Shown here one piece after another: positions 27,903-37,035 of a stretch of 39,252 nucleotides of DNA. How positions within the stretch are numbered: position 1 is the first letter of the stretch; each line of letters begins with the position of its first letter. The notes beneath the pieces were generated by a model that saw only the letters and a list, made by a program, of their open reading frames with translations, was not told the origin of the DNA and made no database searches. Position numbers and translations under genes: made by a program. This stretch comes from Candidatus Cloacimonadota bacterium (lineage in GTDB: Bacteria > Cloacimonadota > Cloacimonadia > Cloacimonadales > Cloacimonadaceae): NCBI GenBank assembly GCA_029565535.1, contig JAKQNZ010000093.1:1-39252 (forward strand), in the 5' to 3' direction.

Positions 27903-30077
27903 ATGGTTTTGCGTTTACGCTATCTGGTGATAGCGCTGGCTATTCTGATAGCCTCTCTGGTCTGTGCATATATTCCTGTGCTGCAAACGGTGCTCAAAAA
28001 TGCCGACCTGCGCATTTACGACACCCTTATGCATATGCACTATGCACTTACCTACGATAAAAACAGACCAGTTTATGATAATATCTGCATAATAGACATC
28101 GACGAGCATAGCATTTCCGAGCTGGGCCAATACACTTCCTGGCCAAACCTGTTCTTTGCCGATCTGGTAAACATCCTTTCCGAAGATGAGCCATTAGCCA
28201 TCGGACTGGATATGTTTTTCACCGAAAGCGACAGTATAAGCGGTTATGGGCGAAAGAGGATGAGCGAAAAGCTGGCTTCGGTATCAGCAAATCAGGACGA
28301 AATTCTGGATGCCTTCAGCACCGACCAGGATTTTGCTGATGCTTTGCAAAGAGCAGGAAACGTTTATCTTGCTATGTTCAATAGCGATTACGCCACTTCC
28401 GACAATGCCCTTCCGGACAAACTGACTGCCTGGAGGATCAGCAATCCAGATTTCGTCAGCTTAATCTATCCTCATCCGCCCATTCCTATGCTTACCGAGG
28501 CTGCCAAAGGCATTGGCTTTGCACATATAGAGCCGGACGAATCAGGGACGATTCACGATTATCCCATTTTTCTCAGCCATGGCAATCTGAGCTACGTGAA
28601 TTTCTCGATGCAGATGGTAATAGATTTGATGGGGGTAAACCGCATAAAGGTGGACAGCCATTGCAATCTCTATGACCATGACAAGCTGATCAGCAGGATT
28701 CCGCTTAGTCCCGATTCCAGGCTGTATTTTCATTACTATGGCCCCCAAAATTCTTTTCGCTACATACCATTTTCCGATGTGCTGAACAGGCGTATTCCAC
28801 CAGGGTATTTCCGGGACAGGATTATCCTGGTTGGCAGCTCTGCTGCTGGCCTTAGGGATATTAAAAGTATCCCTTTGGACAACGACTACCCCGGTGTCGA
28901 ACTTCACGCCACTTTTTTGCGGAACATCCTGGAGGAAGATTACATTTATTGGCTAAGCCCCTGGTTTATTTTGGCTGTGAACATCTTCCTGCTGGTGTTG
29001 TTGTCTCTCATTATTCCCAATACCAAGCCCCTGGTTTCAATCTCGTTTTTCATTGTAAGCTCCCTGCTTTCCCTTCCGGCAACCTATTTTTTATACGCTG
29101 CACACAATTATACTTACCAATATACAATGCTTATCTTGCCATGGTTCTTTGGCTTCCTGGGGCTTTTCATAACCCAATCGCACGAAATGGGGGTGGAAAA
29201 ACGCAAGGTTCGCAACGCTTTTGAGCATTATGTTTCCAAGGAAGTGATCAGCCAGATTATGAAGGGGTCTCAACAGCTTACCGCAGGAGGAGAGAAGAAG
29301 ACGATCAGCGTGATGTTTGTGGATGTCCGTAGTTTTACAACCCTTTGCGAAAACTTGAGTCCGAACGAGATAACCACCTTCATGAATAACTACTTCAATT
29401 TGGCAACGGACGTAATCATCGATAACCGGGGTTTGCTGGACAAATACATTGGAGACGCCATTCTGGGCTTGTTCGGAGCGCCAGTATCCTATCCTGGTTA
29501 CGTGCAAAACGCAGTGAAGACGGCCATTACGATTAGGGATATCTCATATAAACTTGCTGAGGAAAACGCTGCTCATCCGATCCTTAAGGATTTCAAAATC
29601 GGTGCTGCGATTGCCACGGGCGAGGTGATCGTGGGTAACATCGGCTCTAACACTATTTTTAACTACACCGGAATTGGCGACAGAATGAACTTCAGCTCGC
29701 GCCTGGAGGGTTTGAACAAGGTTTATAAAACTAGTATCATAATCGATCAGGCAACCTATGATGAAGTAAACCAGATATATTTCTGCCGCAAGCTCGACCG
29801 GGTGAAAGTGAAAGGAAAATCCATCGAGTCGGATATCTACGAGGTGATCGACAGCTACGAGCGGATGCCCAGAGATTCACGAAAGATAACCTGCTTCCGG
29901 CTATATGAAACTGCTTTGTCGCTTATGACTTATGACCATTGCAACGAAGCCAAAGAACTGCTGGAAGCTGTCCTGAAGGAATATCCGGATGACGATCCCA
30001 GCAAGCTGATGCTGGAGAGGATCGAGCTGATCAACTGGGAAACCTGGGATGGAGTATGGCAATATGAAAACAAGTAG
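27903..30077 (+). CDS. CHASE2 sensor domain-class III adenylate/guanylate cyclase
   Basis: 724 aa; N-terminal TM plus extracytoplasmic CHASE2 (DIDEHSISELGQ...GIGFAHIEPDESGTIHDYPIF...ILVGSSAAGLRDIKSIPLDNDYPGVELHATFLRNIL), three TM helices, cyclase core VMFVDVRSFTTLCENLSPNE...DKYIGDAILGLFGAP...YTGIGDRMNFSSRLEGLNK. Confidence 0.93.
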   Translation: MVLRLRYLVIALAILIASLVCAYIPVLQTVLKNADLRIYDTLMHMHYALTYDKNRPVYDNICIIDIDEHSISELGQYTSWPNLFFADLVNILSEDEPLAIGLDMFFTESDSISGYGRKRMSEKLASVSANQDEILDAFSTDQDFADALQRAGNVYLAMFNSDYATSDNALPDKLTAWRISNPDFVSLIYPHPPIPMLTEAAKGIGFAHIEPDESGTIHDYPIFLSHGNLSYVNFSMQMVIDLMGVNRIKVDSHCNLYDHDKLISRIPLSPDSRLYFHYYGPQNSFRYIPFSDVLNRRIPPGYFRDRIILVGSSAAGLRDIKSIPLDNDYPGVELHATFLRNILEEDYIYWLSPWFILAVNIFLLVLLSLIIPNTKPLVSISFFIVSSLLSLPATYFLYAAHNYTYQYTMLILPWFFGFLGLFITQSHEMGVEKRKVRNAFEHYVSKEVISQIMKGSQQLTAGGEKKTISVMFVDVRSFTTLCENLSPNEITTFMNNYFNLATDVIIDNRGLLDKYIGDAILGLFGAPVSYPGYVQNAVKTAITIRDISYKLAEENAAHPILKDFKIGAAIATGEVIVGNIGSNTIFNYTGIGDRMNFSSRLEGLNKVYKTSIIIDQATYDEVNQIYFCRKLDRVKVKGKSIESDIYEVIDSYERMPRDSRKITCFRLYETALSLMTYDHCNEAKELLEAVLKEYPDDDPSKLMLERIELINWETWDGVWQYENK

Positions 30078-30349
30078 GTTTTAGAATCGGGATTCCAAGG
30101 AGTGGTAAACTCGGTAAGCCATTATCCACAACCACGAATACAGGGTTGAAAGGTTTGGAGCTTGAATAAGTAGGGAGCCGAGCCTGGGGTGGCTGAGTGC
30201 TCTGCCATCATAAAAAACACAGCTTATCGCTGAGGAGTCCCTACTCATAATCTAACTTGAAAGACCGTTGATTAATCAGGGTTACTGGCTGCAGCCATGT
30301 GCAATGGTCTTCTTGAAAGGATTTCCCAAACACCAGCTTGTTTACCGGG

Positions 30350-30399
30350 ATCATACCACTATCATACCGCATGCTCATGTGGTATGATAGTGGTATGAT
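30350..30399. repeat. Dispersed palindromic repeat, copy 3
   Basis: ATCATACCACTATCATACCGCATGCTCATGTGGTATGATAGTGGTATGAT. Confidence 0.9.
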
Positions 30400-30445
30400 A
30401 AGGTTTGATTACCTTGAGGTGGACAACGCCGGACGAAAATCGGGC

Positions 30446-30472
30446 AAAAAAAAACCGGGGAATATCCCCGGG
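30446..30472 (-). terminator. Rho-independent terminator for the 355-aa minus-strand gene
   Basis: On the minus strand CCGGGGATATTCCCCGG followed by nine T residues. Confidence 0.92.
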
Positions 30473-30498
30473 TTCAAATCAATTCTTTACTCTTAAGT

Positions 30499-31566
30499 TT
30501 AGAAGACTACTTCCACAGATGCCCCAAACAGCAGGTCCATGGTTTCATTGTCATGCAAACCAAATGCGCCGAATCCATTTACGCTCATCTTTTCGGGGAT
30601 AACCTGATATTCCACGCCGCCGTTCACTTCCAATCCCAGATCGGTTAGGTAGCCTGCCGCGCCAAACACCTTCATGTCTTCAGTCAAGCCATATTTCAAC
30701 TGACCCACTGCGCTGATGAATACATCAGGATTGTATTGGTAAGGTGTTTGCCAATACTTGTTCACACCATCATGATGAGATCCTATGCCATAGAGATACA
30801 GGCCATTCATATACCAGGGGCTGATGGTTGTGAGTCCATTTTCCATGGCAACAAGAACATCGCCGATTATGGTCATGTTTTCCACCTCGGCAGTGGCTTT
30901 CATGGTTGCGCCCATCCCTAGTTTTTCGTTGCTGTACTGGTAATCAATGAATCCCGTTAGATCTACAATTACCGGACCACCCTCAATAGTAGCGTAAGGC
31001 AATACAGATATTGATTGCATCTCTACGTCGTCTTTGTAGCCCGCAAAAGCGGTAAACCCAAAAGGAACGGGAGCCAGAGTTTCGGTCGCCATATTTGCAA
31101 TGTACCAAGTGCTGTTGTCAGCGCCCATAGGGAATTTCATCAGGATGAATTCACCTTTGAAGCTGCTGATGTCATCCATTTTCAACATTGCTCCAGAAAA
31201 ATAATCGTCCATTATTAAACCGCGGTGATCTGCCCAGTACTGCTTTCCAACCAGGATATTGGCATTCAACATATCCAGCCGGTAATCGATGAAGGCTTCG
31301 TTAACAGACAGATGGAGGTTCCCACCCGAGGGATCTCCCCAAATCCAGTCACCAGCTTGTAAGCCGGCTCTAAATCCGAGGTTTTCCGTGATTTTGCCGT
31401 CCAGGTTCAATCGCATACGGCTGTCGATGGAATTATCTAAATTCTCAGATGCATCGTCGTACAATGCGGCGCTTCGGGTTCTGAATTCGCCTGAATGTTC
31501 GATGTCGATTGCTCCCAGGAGGCCAATAAGGCCCAAAATGCTTATCAGCACTGTCAGTTTTTTCAT
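30499..31566 (-). CDS. Outer-membrane beta-barrel/porin-like protein
   Basis: 355 aa; signal peptide MKKLTVLISILGLIGLLGAI; alternating beta-strand pattern, C-terminal aromatic residue (EVVF). Confidence 0.65.
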   Translation of the reverse strand: MKKLTVLISILGLIGLLGAIDIEHSGEFRTRSAALYDDASENLDNSIDSRMRLNLDGKITENLGFRAGLQAGDWIWGDPSGGNLHLSVNEAFIDYRLDMLNANILVGKQYWADHRGLIMDDYFSGAMLKMDDISSFKGEFILMKFPMGADNSTWYIANMATETLAPVPFGFTAFAGYKDDVEMQSISVLPYATIEGGPVIVDLTGFIDYQYSNEKLGMGATMKATAEVENMTIIGDVLVAMENGLTTISPWYMNGLYLYGIGSHHDGVNKYWQTPYQYNPDVFISAVGQLKYGLTEDMKVFGAAGYLTDLGLEVNGGVEYQVIPEKMSVNGFGAFGLHDNETMDLLFGASVEVVF

Positions 31567-31636
31567 GTTTTCTCCTTCAAGTTTTCGGTTATGATACTAT
31601 TAATATAGGTAAATATGTTCCAAGGCCAAGTCAGAA

Positions 31637-32725
31637 CTACAGTTTTAGCATATCTATGCCCAATTCCTGTTGCATTATCCTGATATCTTTCTCCAGATTC
31701 AGAATGATGGGAACGCCTTCTCTCTTTACTCTCTGCTCAATCTCATATTCTTTTTCCCCAGCCACATAGATACGTTCTTTGCCTGGAAAAAGCTGAGAAT
31801 TCTGCAAATCGCGGCAGATAGCGCCACAGGTTTTTTTGAAGCTGTCAAGCTCAGTAAAAAACTCGATATTAATAGCCAGGAAAAAGTGTCCTAACTTATA
31901 AGGAGCGGGTTTTCCGTTTTCATCCTGACCCAGCAATCCGTTTAGATAGCTGCCGTTCTGCAAGGCTGCGCAGAGGATTTCTACCATCGTGGACAAGCCA
32001 TATCCCTTGTGGCTGCCGTTCAGTTCGTCGGTTCCGCCAATTGGCAGCATGGATGCCTTTTGCCTGATCAGGTCAACCAGCAAGCCCTTGGTATCGGTAT
32101 AGGGCTTTCCTTGCAGATCGATAGCCCAGCCTTCAGGAGTAGCTTTTTCTTCCCGGGCATACTGCTCCACCTTGCCTCGCTGTGAAATGGAGGTGGCGGC
32201 GTCATATAAAAATGGATACTCCATGTCGCTGGGAGCTCCAAAACAAATGGGATTCGTTCCCAGAATTGGTGATACGCCATTGGTGGGGCAGATTGAGGGA
32301 CGGGCATTGGTAAAGGTTAGTCCTATCATGTTTTGCCTGGTAGCCATTTCAGCGTAATATCCGCAGATTCCATAGTGAGTGGAATTGCGAACGGCTACGG
32401 ATCCAAGCCCAAACTGGGATGCCTTGTCGATGGCAGTCTGCATAGCCTTTTTTCCAATTACGTGCCCCATTCCGTGATTACCATCCCATACTGCGGTGGC
32501 GTATCGGTCGCTGATCACATTGATCTTGGTTAGCGGGTTTTGGATACCTGCCTTAATCCGGTCATAATACATCTTCAAGCGGCCAATTCCATGCGATTCT
32601 ATACCTTTCAGATCGCTGGCGATCAGCACTTCGCTACAGATTGCAGCATCGTAAGCAGGTACTCCTATGCGAGTGAAAACCTCTTGCATAAAAAGCTGAA
32701 GCTCGCTGACTGCGAGGTACTTCAT
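31637..32725 (-). CDS. Ldh2/MDH2-family NAD(P)-dependent oxidoreductase (malate/L-lactate dehydrogenase family)
   Basis: 362 aa; SDLKGIESHGIGRL, SVAVRNSTHYGICGYYAEMA, NGVSPILGTNPICFGAP, GSHKGYGLSTMVEILCAAL. Confidence 0.85.
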   Translation of the reverse strand: MKYLAVSELQLFMQEVFTRIGVPAYDAAICSEVLIASDLKGIESHGIGRLKMYYDRIKAGIQNPLTKINVISDRYATAVWDGNHGMGHVIGKKAMQTAIDKASQFGLGSVAVRNSTHYGICGYYAEMATRQNMIGLTFTNARPSICPTNGVSPILGTNPICFGAPSDMEYPFLYDAATSISQRGKVEQYAREEKATPEGWAIDLQGKPYTDTKGLLVDLIRQKASMLPIGGTDELNGSHKGYGLSTMVEILCAALQNGSYLNGLLGQDENGKPAPYKLGHFFLAINIEFFTELDSFKKTCGAICRDLQNSQLFPGKERIYVAGEKEYEIEQRVKREGVPIILNLEKDIRIMQQELGIDMLKL

Positions 32726-32737
32726 AAGAAAGCTCCT

Positions 32738-33916
32738 TTAACCCTTGAAAACAACTGCTTTCAAAGGGGGAAATCCATTGAAATTCACGCTGGAATAGCT
32801 TTGTGTATAAGCTCCGGTTGTGAAAATGTATACTTTGTCTCCTGGCTGCACTCCTTCGGGCATGTGGTAGCGGTAATGCTCATACAGGATGTCCATGCTG
32901 TCGCAGGTTGGCCCGGCAAGGATGATTTCTTCGGCCAGCCCTTCCCTGGGAAACCAAATGGGAAACTTGATTGATTCGTCTATCGTCTCTATCATGCCCC
33001 CAAATTTGCCCACATCCAGATACACCCATTGGTAAAGGTTGTTTTTGGATTTGCGGGAAATATTTACCACTTCCGATACTATTATGCCTGCGTCAGCTAC
33101 CAGGGAACGCCCAGGCTCAAGGATAATCTCTGGGAGATTGTCGCCAAAGTCTTCCCGGATAAAGCGGAGAATTTCTTCGGCATACTCATTAACGGAAAAA
33201 GTGGGGTCCACATAGTTGGCTGGGAAACCGCCGCCAATATTGATCATCTTTAGCTCGATGCCTTCCTCGGCTACTGCGTCGAAGAGATATTTACAGCGGG
33301 CAACTGCGTCGTCCCATTGTCCGATATCACGTTGCTGTGAACCTACATGGAAAGAAATTCCCCAAGGGTTCAGGCCCAGTTCCTCTGCTTGTAAGATCAG
33401 GTGATAAATCGTATCCGGATGGGAACCAAATTTTCGGGAAAGCGGCCAGTCAGCTCCAGTACCTTCCGTTAGTATCCTGAAGAAGGTCTTTACTCCAGGT
33501 GCAAAGCGGGCAATATTCTTAAGATCGTTTTCGCTGTCGGTGGCATAGATGCGAACCCCCTTATTATAGAAATACCTGATGTCTTCTTGCTTCTTGATTG
33601 TGTTGCCATAGCTTATCCGATCCGGAGAAATGCCCAGGGAAATCAGTTGGTCAAGTTCATATCGAGATGCCACGTCAAAATTGGACCCCAGGTTGGCCAA
33701 AAGTTCGATTACTTCATTCATGGGGTTGGCTTTCATAGCATAATAGATTCCGGCCATAGGCAGACTGCCTTGCAGTTCCAGGTATTTGCGGCGAATCAGA
33801 TCCAAATCCACCACCAAAGTCGGAGTAGGCAGTTGATCGGCGAAATCTTTGATTTTATTGAAACGAACAGGATCTACATAGCGTTCCACGTTAAAATGAT
33901 AAGGTTCTTTATACAC
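32738..33916 (-). CDS. PLP-dependent ornithine/diaminopimelate decarboxylase-family protein (fold type III, probably ornithine or lysine decarboxylase)
   Basis: 392 aa; YYAMKANP (PLP lysine), GISFHVGSQQRD, INIGGGFPANY, EPGRSLVADAG, GPTCDSMDIL. Confidence 0.87.
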   Translation of the reverse strand: MYKEPYHFNVERYVDPVRFNKIKDFADQLPTPTLVVDLDLIRRKYLELQGSLPMAGIYYAMKANPMNEVIELLANLGSNFDVASRYELDQLISLGISPDRISYGNTIKKQEDIRYFYNKGVRIYATDSENDLKNIARFAPGVKTFFRILTEGTGADWPLSRKFGSHPDTIYHLILQAEELGLNPWGISFHVGSQQRDIGQWDDAVARCKYLFDAVAEEGIELKMINIGGGFPANYVDPTFSVNEYAEEILRFIREDFGDNLPEIILEPGRSLVADAGIIVSEVVNISRKSKNNLYQWVYLDVGKFGGMIETIDESIKFPIWFPREGLAEEIILAGPTCDSMDILYEHYRYHMPEGVQPGDKVYIFTTGAYTQSYSSVNFNGFPPLKAVVFKG

Positions 33917-34097
33917 GGTTATCCTCTATGTTTTTATCTAAGTATTTGGCTTGTGAGTTTGGTATGACTCGCGGGTGATTATTCGTGATTGCATAATTTT
34001 AAGTGTGTAAAAAACCCATATAAACAAAGGATATTCCTCAGTTCATCGGGGATAATGTCCATTGGAACTAATCTGTGGATAAAGCGCTTTATTTTGC

Positions 34098-34505
34098 TCA
34101 GCCCGCGCCAAAGATCACTCCGATTTCTCGAAACGCGCTTAGCTCGGAATCTGAAGCATGAACGCCGTTTTCTGTAACCCCTTCCCCAAAGAGGAAGCGG
34201 ATGGTGCCTGGTTTACGCTTTTCAGGCTCAACAGCTCCGATTAGTTCTCTCAGGTCTTGAATGGCGTTTTCTTTCTCCACCACAATGGCCACTGTGTCGT
34301 CGGACATCATGAAATCCACCAGTTTGTCGAAAAAACTCTTACCGAGATGCTCGGCATAAAATTCACTGGCAAGCCCCCTATCGAAGCGGAATAGCTTCAG
34401 GGCCACCAAATGGTATCCACCCTTTTCGATCAGAGAGATGATGTGGCCGATATGCCCGTGACGGACCGCGTTTGGCTTTATCAGCAGCAGCGAACGCTGT
34501 ATCAT
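34098..34505 (-). CDS. ndk: Nucleoside diphosphate kinase
   Basis: 135 aa; QRSLLLIKPNAVRHGHIGHIISLIEKGG; GTIRFLFG; NGVHASDS (catalytic His). Confidence 0.92.
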   Translation of the reverse strand: MIQRSLLLIKPNAVRHGHIGHIISLIEKGGYHLVALKLFRFDRGLASEFYAEHLGKSFFDKLVDFMMSDDTVAIVVEKENAIQDLRELIGAVEPEKRKPGTIRFLFGEGVTENGVHASDSELSAFREIGVIFGAG

Positions 34506-34825
34506 TTTGCGCTGTATACGGTCTCGATATAGTCCAGGGCTGCTACTTTGATGGCGATATCGCGATTCAAAACCATGCTCATCTTGATCTTGTGCTTCAG
34601 GATATCTGTCCAGATATCAAACATCTCGCTGGGCTTAAATTCTACTCCGGTATAGAGCTTCAGCATGTCCTGATAAAAATCGTCCCGGTCGGAATCAACC
34701 CTGGCTATCACCAATTTCTGTGTATCTCCACAAACATCATAATCTTTGAAGCGGATATCCACTACTGCATATCCAAGTTTGAGCAGGTTTTCAAAATTAA
34801 CCTGTAAATCCTCATGATTCACCAT
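34502..34825 (-). CDS. Conserved-looking small protein of unknown function (107 aa)
   Basis: ORF from MVNHEDLQVNFENLLKLGYAVVDIRF preceded by GGGAGAG; overlaps the ndk start by 4 nt. Supplied ORF extends to 34972. Confidence 0.7.
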   Translation of the reverse strand: MVNHEDLQVNFENLLKLGYAVVDIRFKDYDVCGDTQKLVIARVDSDRDDFYQDMLKLYTGVEFKPSEMFDIWTDILKHKIKMSMVLNRDIAIKVAALDYIETVYSAK

Positions 34826-34940
34826 CTTATCTCTCCCATTACAAATAATTCTCGACAAAATGCAGACTACTGCAATCATTGTTTGCAAGGAAGTGCGTTT
34901 GGCTTCTGATGTCAAGAAGAATTTAAAGCCGGGAGTAGCG

Positions 34941-36947
34941 ATGTCCGAATTCAAGCTAGTGAGTGAATACACCCCCTCCGGAGACCAACCGGAAGCGATC
35001 GAACAACTTGTGCAGGGTGTTTTGGATGGTAAAAAGCATCAGGTTTTATTGGGAGTAACAGGCAGCGGAAAAACCTTCACGATCGCCAACGTAATCCAGC
35101 GTCTGAACCGCCCTACTCTGGTACTTTCGCATAATAAAACTCTGGCCGCACAGCTCTATGGTGAACTCAGACAGCTTTTTCCGGATAACGCCGTGGAATA
35201 CTTCATAAGCTATTACGACTATTATCAGCCCGAAGCCTACATCCCGGGAAAAGATATCTATATCGAGAAGGATAGCTCTATAAATGAGCAGATCGAAAAG
35301 CTGCGCCTGAGAGCCACGATGAGTCTGATGGAACGCAGAGATGTGATTATTGTGTCTTCAGTATCCTGTATCTATGGCCTGGGAGTTCCCGAAGAATATC
35401 GCGAAGCGCTGATCAGGCTGGAAACGGGTATGAAGATGGATAGGGAAGAGCTGATTTACAAACTCGTGCAAGCTCATTACAGCCGCAATGATATTGCCTT
35501 CGAAAGAGGTGCTTTCAGGGTTAGGGGCGACATCGTGGATATATACCCGGCTTACCTGGAGCATTGCCTGAGAGTGGAGTTTTTCGGCGATGAGGTTTTT
35601 AAGCTTGAAAAGCTGCACCCCATTTCCTATCAAAGCCTGGGGGAAGTGGAGTCTTATCCGGTTTACCCAGCCATCCATTTCATCATGAATGAAGACAAAA
35701 TGCGGGGTGCCCTGGCTGGCATAGAAAAGGAAATGAACGAGCGCGTCGCCTGGTATCTGGCCAATCAGCGCTATGTGGAAGCAGACCGCTTGAAACAGCG
35801 AACCGCCTTTGACCTCGAAATGCTAAGAGAATTAGGTTTCTGCAGCGGAATAGAAAACTACACCAGGCATCTTACAGGAGCCAGGCCGGGCGAAGCACCC
35901 AATTGCCTTCTGGATTATTTTCCGGAGGACTTCCTCTTTGTGATCGACGAATCACATGTCACCATTCCCCAGGTGCATGGTATGTTTGGGGGAGACTACA
36001 CCCGCAAGAAGAACCTGGTGGAATACGGTTTCCGTTTGCCTTCGGCCTTTGATAACCGGCCTCTGCGCTTTGAGGAATTTGAAACCTACATGCGAAGCGT
36101 TATCTTTACTACGGCAACTCCTGCAGACTATGAATTGGGGCTTACCCAGGGAGAGATAGTGGAGCAGGTGATTCGTCCCACAGGCTTGTTGGACCCTGAG
36201 ATTGAAGTAAAGCCCATCAAACATCAGGTGGACGACCTGATAAGCCAGATCAAATCCCGGACCGCCAAGAATCAGAAAAGCCTGGTGCTAACGCTTACCA
36301 AACGCATGAGCGAGGACCTAACCACTTACTTTGTGAATGCAGGGATCAGAGCCAAGTATCTGCACAGCGATATCGACAGCATCGAGCGTGCCAAGATTAT
36401 CAGGGAATTACGCTTGGGCGAGTTTGACGTGATCGTGGGGATAAACCTGCTACGAGAGGGGATAGACCTTCCAGAGGTTTCCCTGGTGGCTATTCTGGAC
36501 GCTGATAAAACGGGCTTCTTGCGTTCCACCAGGTCGCTGATCCAAATCTCCGGCCGGGCTGCCAGAAACGTGGAAGGAAAAGTGATTTTCTATGCCGACG
36601 AGATGACCGATGCGATAAAAAAAACCATGGACGAAACCAACCGTCGCCGGGCCAAGCAGATGGCCTACAACGAAGAACATGGAATCACTCCGCAAACGAT
36701 TATGAAGACCATCGAGCAGATCATGCAATCCACTTCCATTGCAGAAGGCTACGATAAAATCGACAAGGAAGAAAGCAAAGCGGAGAAGCCATCCAAAAAG
36801 GAATTTACCGAGTATCTGGAATTGGATAGCAAGGAAAAGATCATCGAACTGCTAACCAAAGAAATGAATAAAGCGGCAGCCAACCTGAATTTTGAAAGAG
36901 CGGCCGAACTGCGTGACCGGATTTGGGAATTGCAGCAGACCAAGTAA
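34941..36947 (+). CDS. uvrB: Excinuclease ABC subunit B
   Basis: MSEFKLVSEYTPSGDQPEAIEQLV, GVTGSGKTFT, DESHVTIPQ, FTTATP, C-terminal UVR motif NKAAANLNFERAAELRDRI. Likely start 34941 rather than the ORF-track 34860. Confidence 0.97.
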   Translation: MSEFKLVSEYTPSGDQPEAIEQLVQGVLDGKKHQVLLGVTGSGKTFTIANVIQRLNRPTLVLSHNKTLAAQLYGELRQLFPDNAVEYFISYYDYYQPEAYIPGKDIYIEKDSSINEQIEKLRLRATMSLMERRDVIIVSSVSCIYGLGVPEEYREALIRLETGMKMDREELIYKLVQAHYSRNDIAFERGAFRVRGDIVDIYPAYLEHCLRVEFFGDEVFKLEKLHPISYQSLGEVESYPVYPAIHFIMNEDKMRGALAGIEKEMNERVAWYLANQRYVEADRLKQRTAFDLEMLRELGFCSGIENYTRHLTGARPGEAPNCLLDYFPEDFLFVIDESHVTIPQVHGMFGGDYTRKKNLVEYGFRLPSAFDNRPLRFEEFETYMRSVIFTTATPADYELGLTQGEIVEQVIRPTGLLDPEIEVKPIKHQVDDLISQIKSRTAKNQKSLVLTLTKRMSEDLTTYFVNAGIRAKYLHSDIDSIERAKIIRELRLGEFDVIVGINLLREGIDLPEVSLVAILDADKTGFLRSTRSLIQISGRAARNVEGKVIFYADEMTDAIKKTMDETNRRRAKQMAYNEEHGITPQTIMKTIEQIMQSTSIAEGYDKIDKEESKAEKPSKKEFTEYLELDSKEKIIELLTKEMNKAAANLNFERAAELRDRIWELQQTK

Positions 36948-37035
36948 ACCCGCTTCCAAGCCTGGCTAGGCGTTGAAGGATATCAATAATATACATCAGA
37001 TAGAGTTGATGTATTCAGGGTCTGTTGGATAGGGC

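Noticed and set aside
30169-30245. Possible tRNA gene
   Set aside because: It has an acceptor-like stem and a D-arm-like stretch but no T-arm/T-loop (GTTCRANNC) and no credible anticodon arm.
34860-34940. ORF-track N-terminal extension of UvrB
   Set aside because: UvrB homology starts at MSEFKLVSEY (34941); the extension overlaps the divergent intergenic promoter region.
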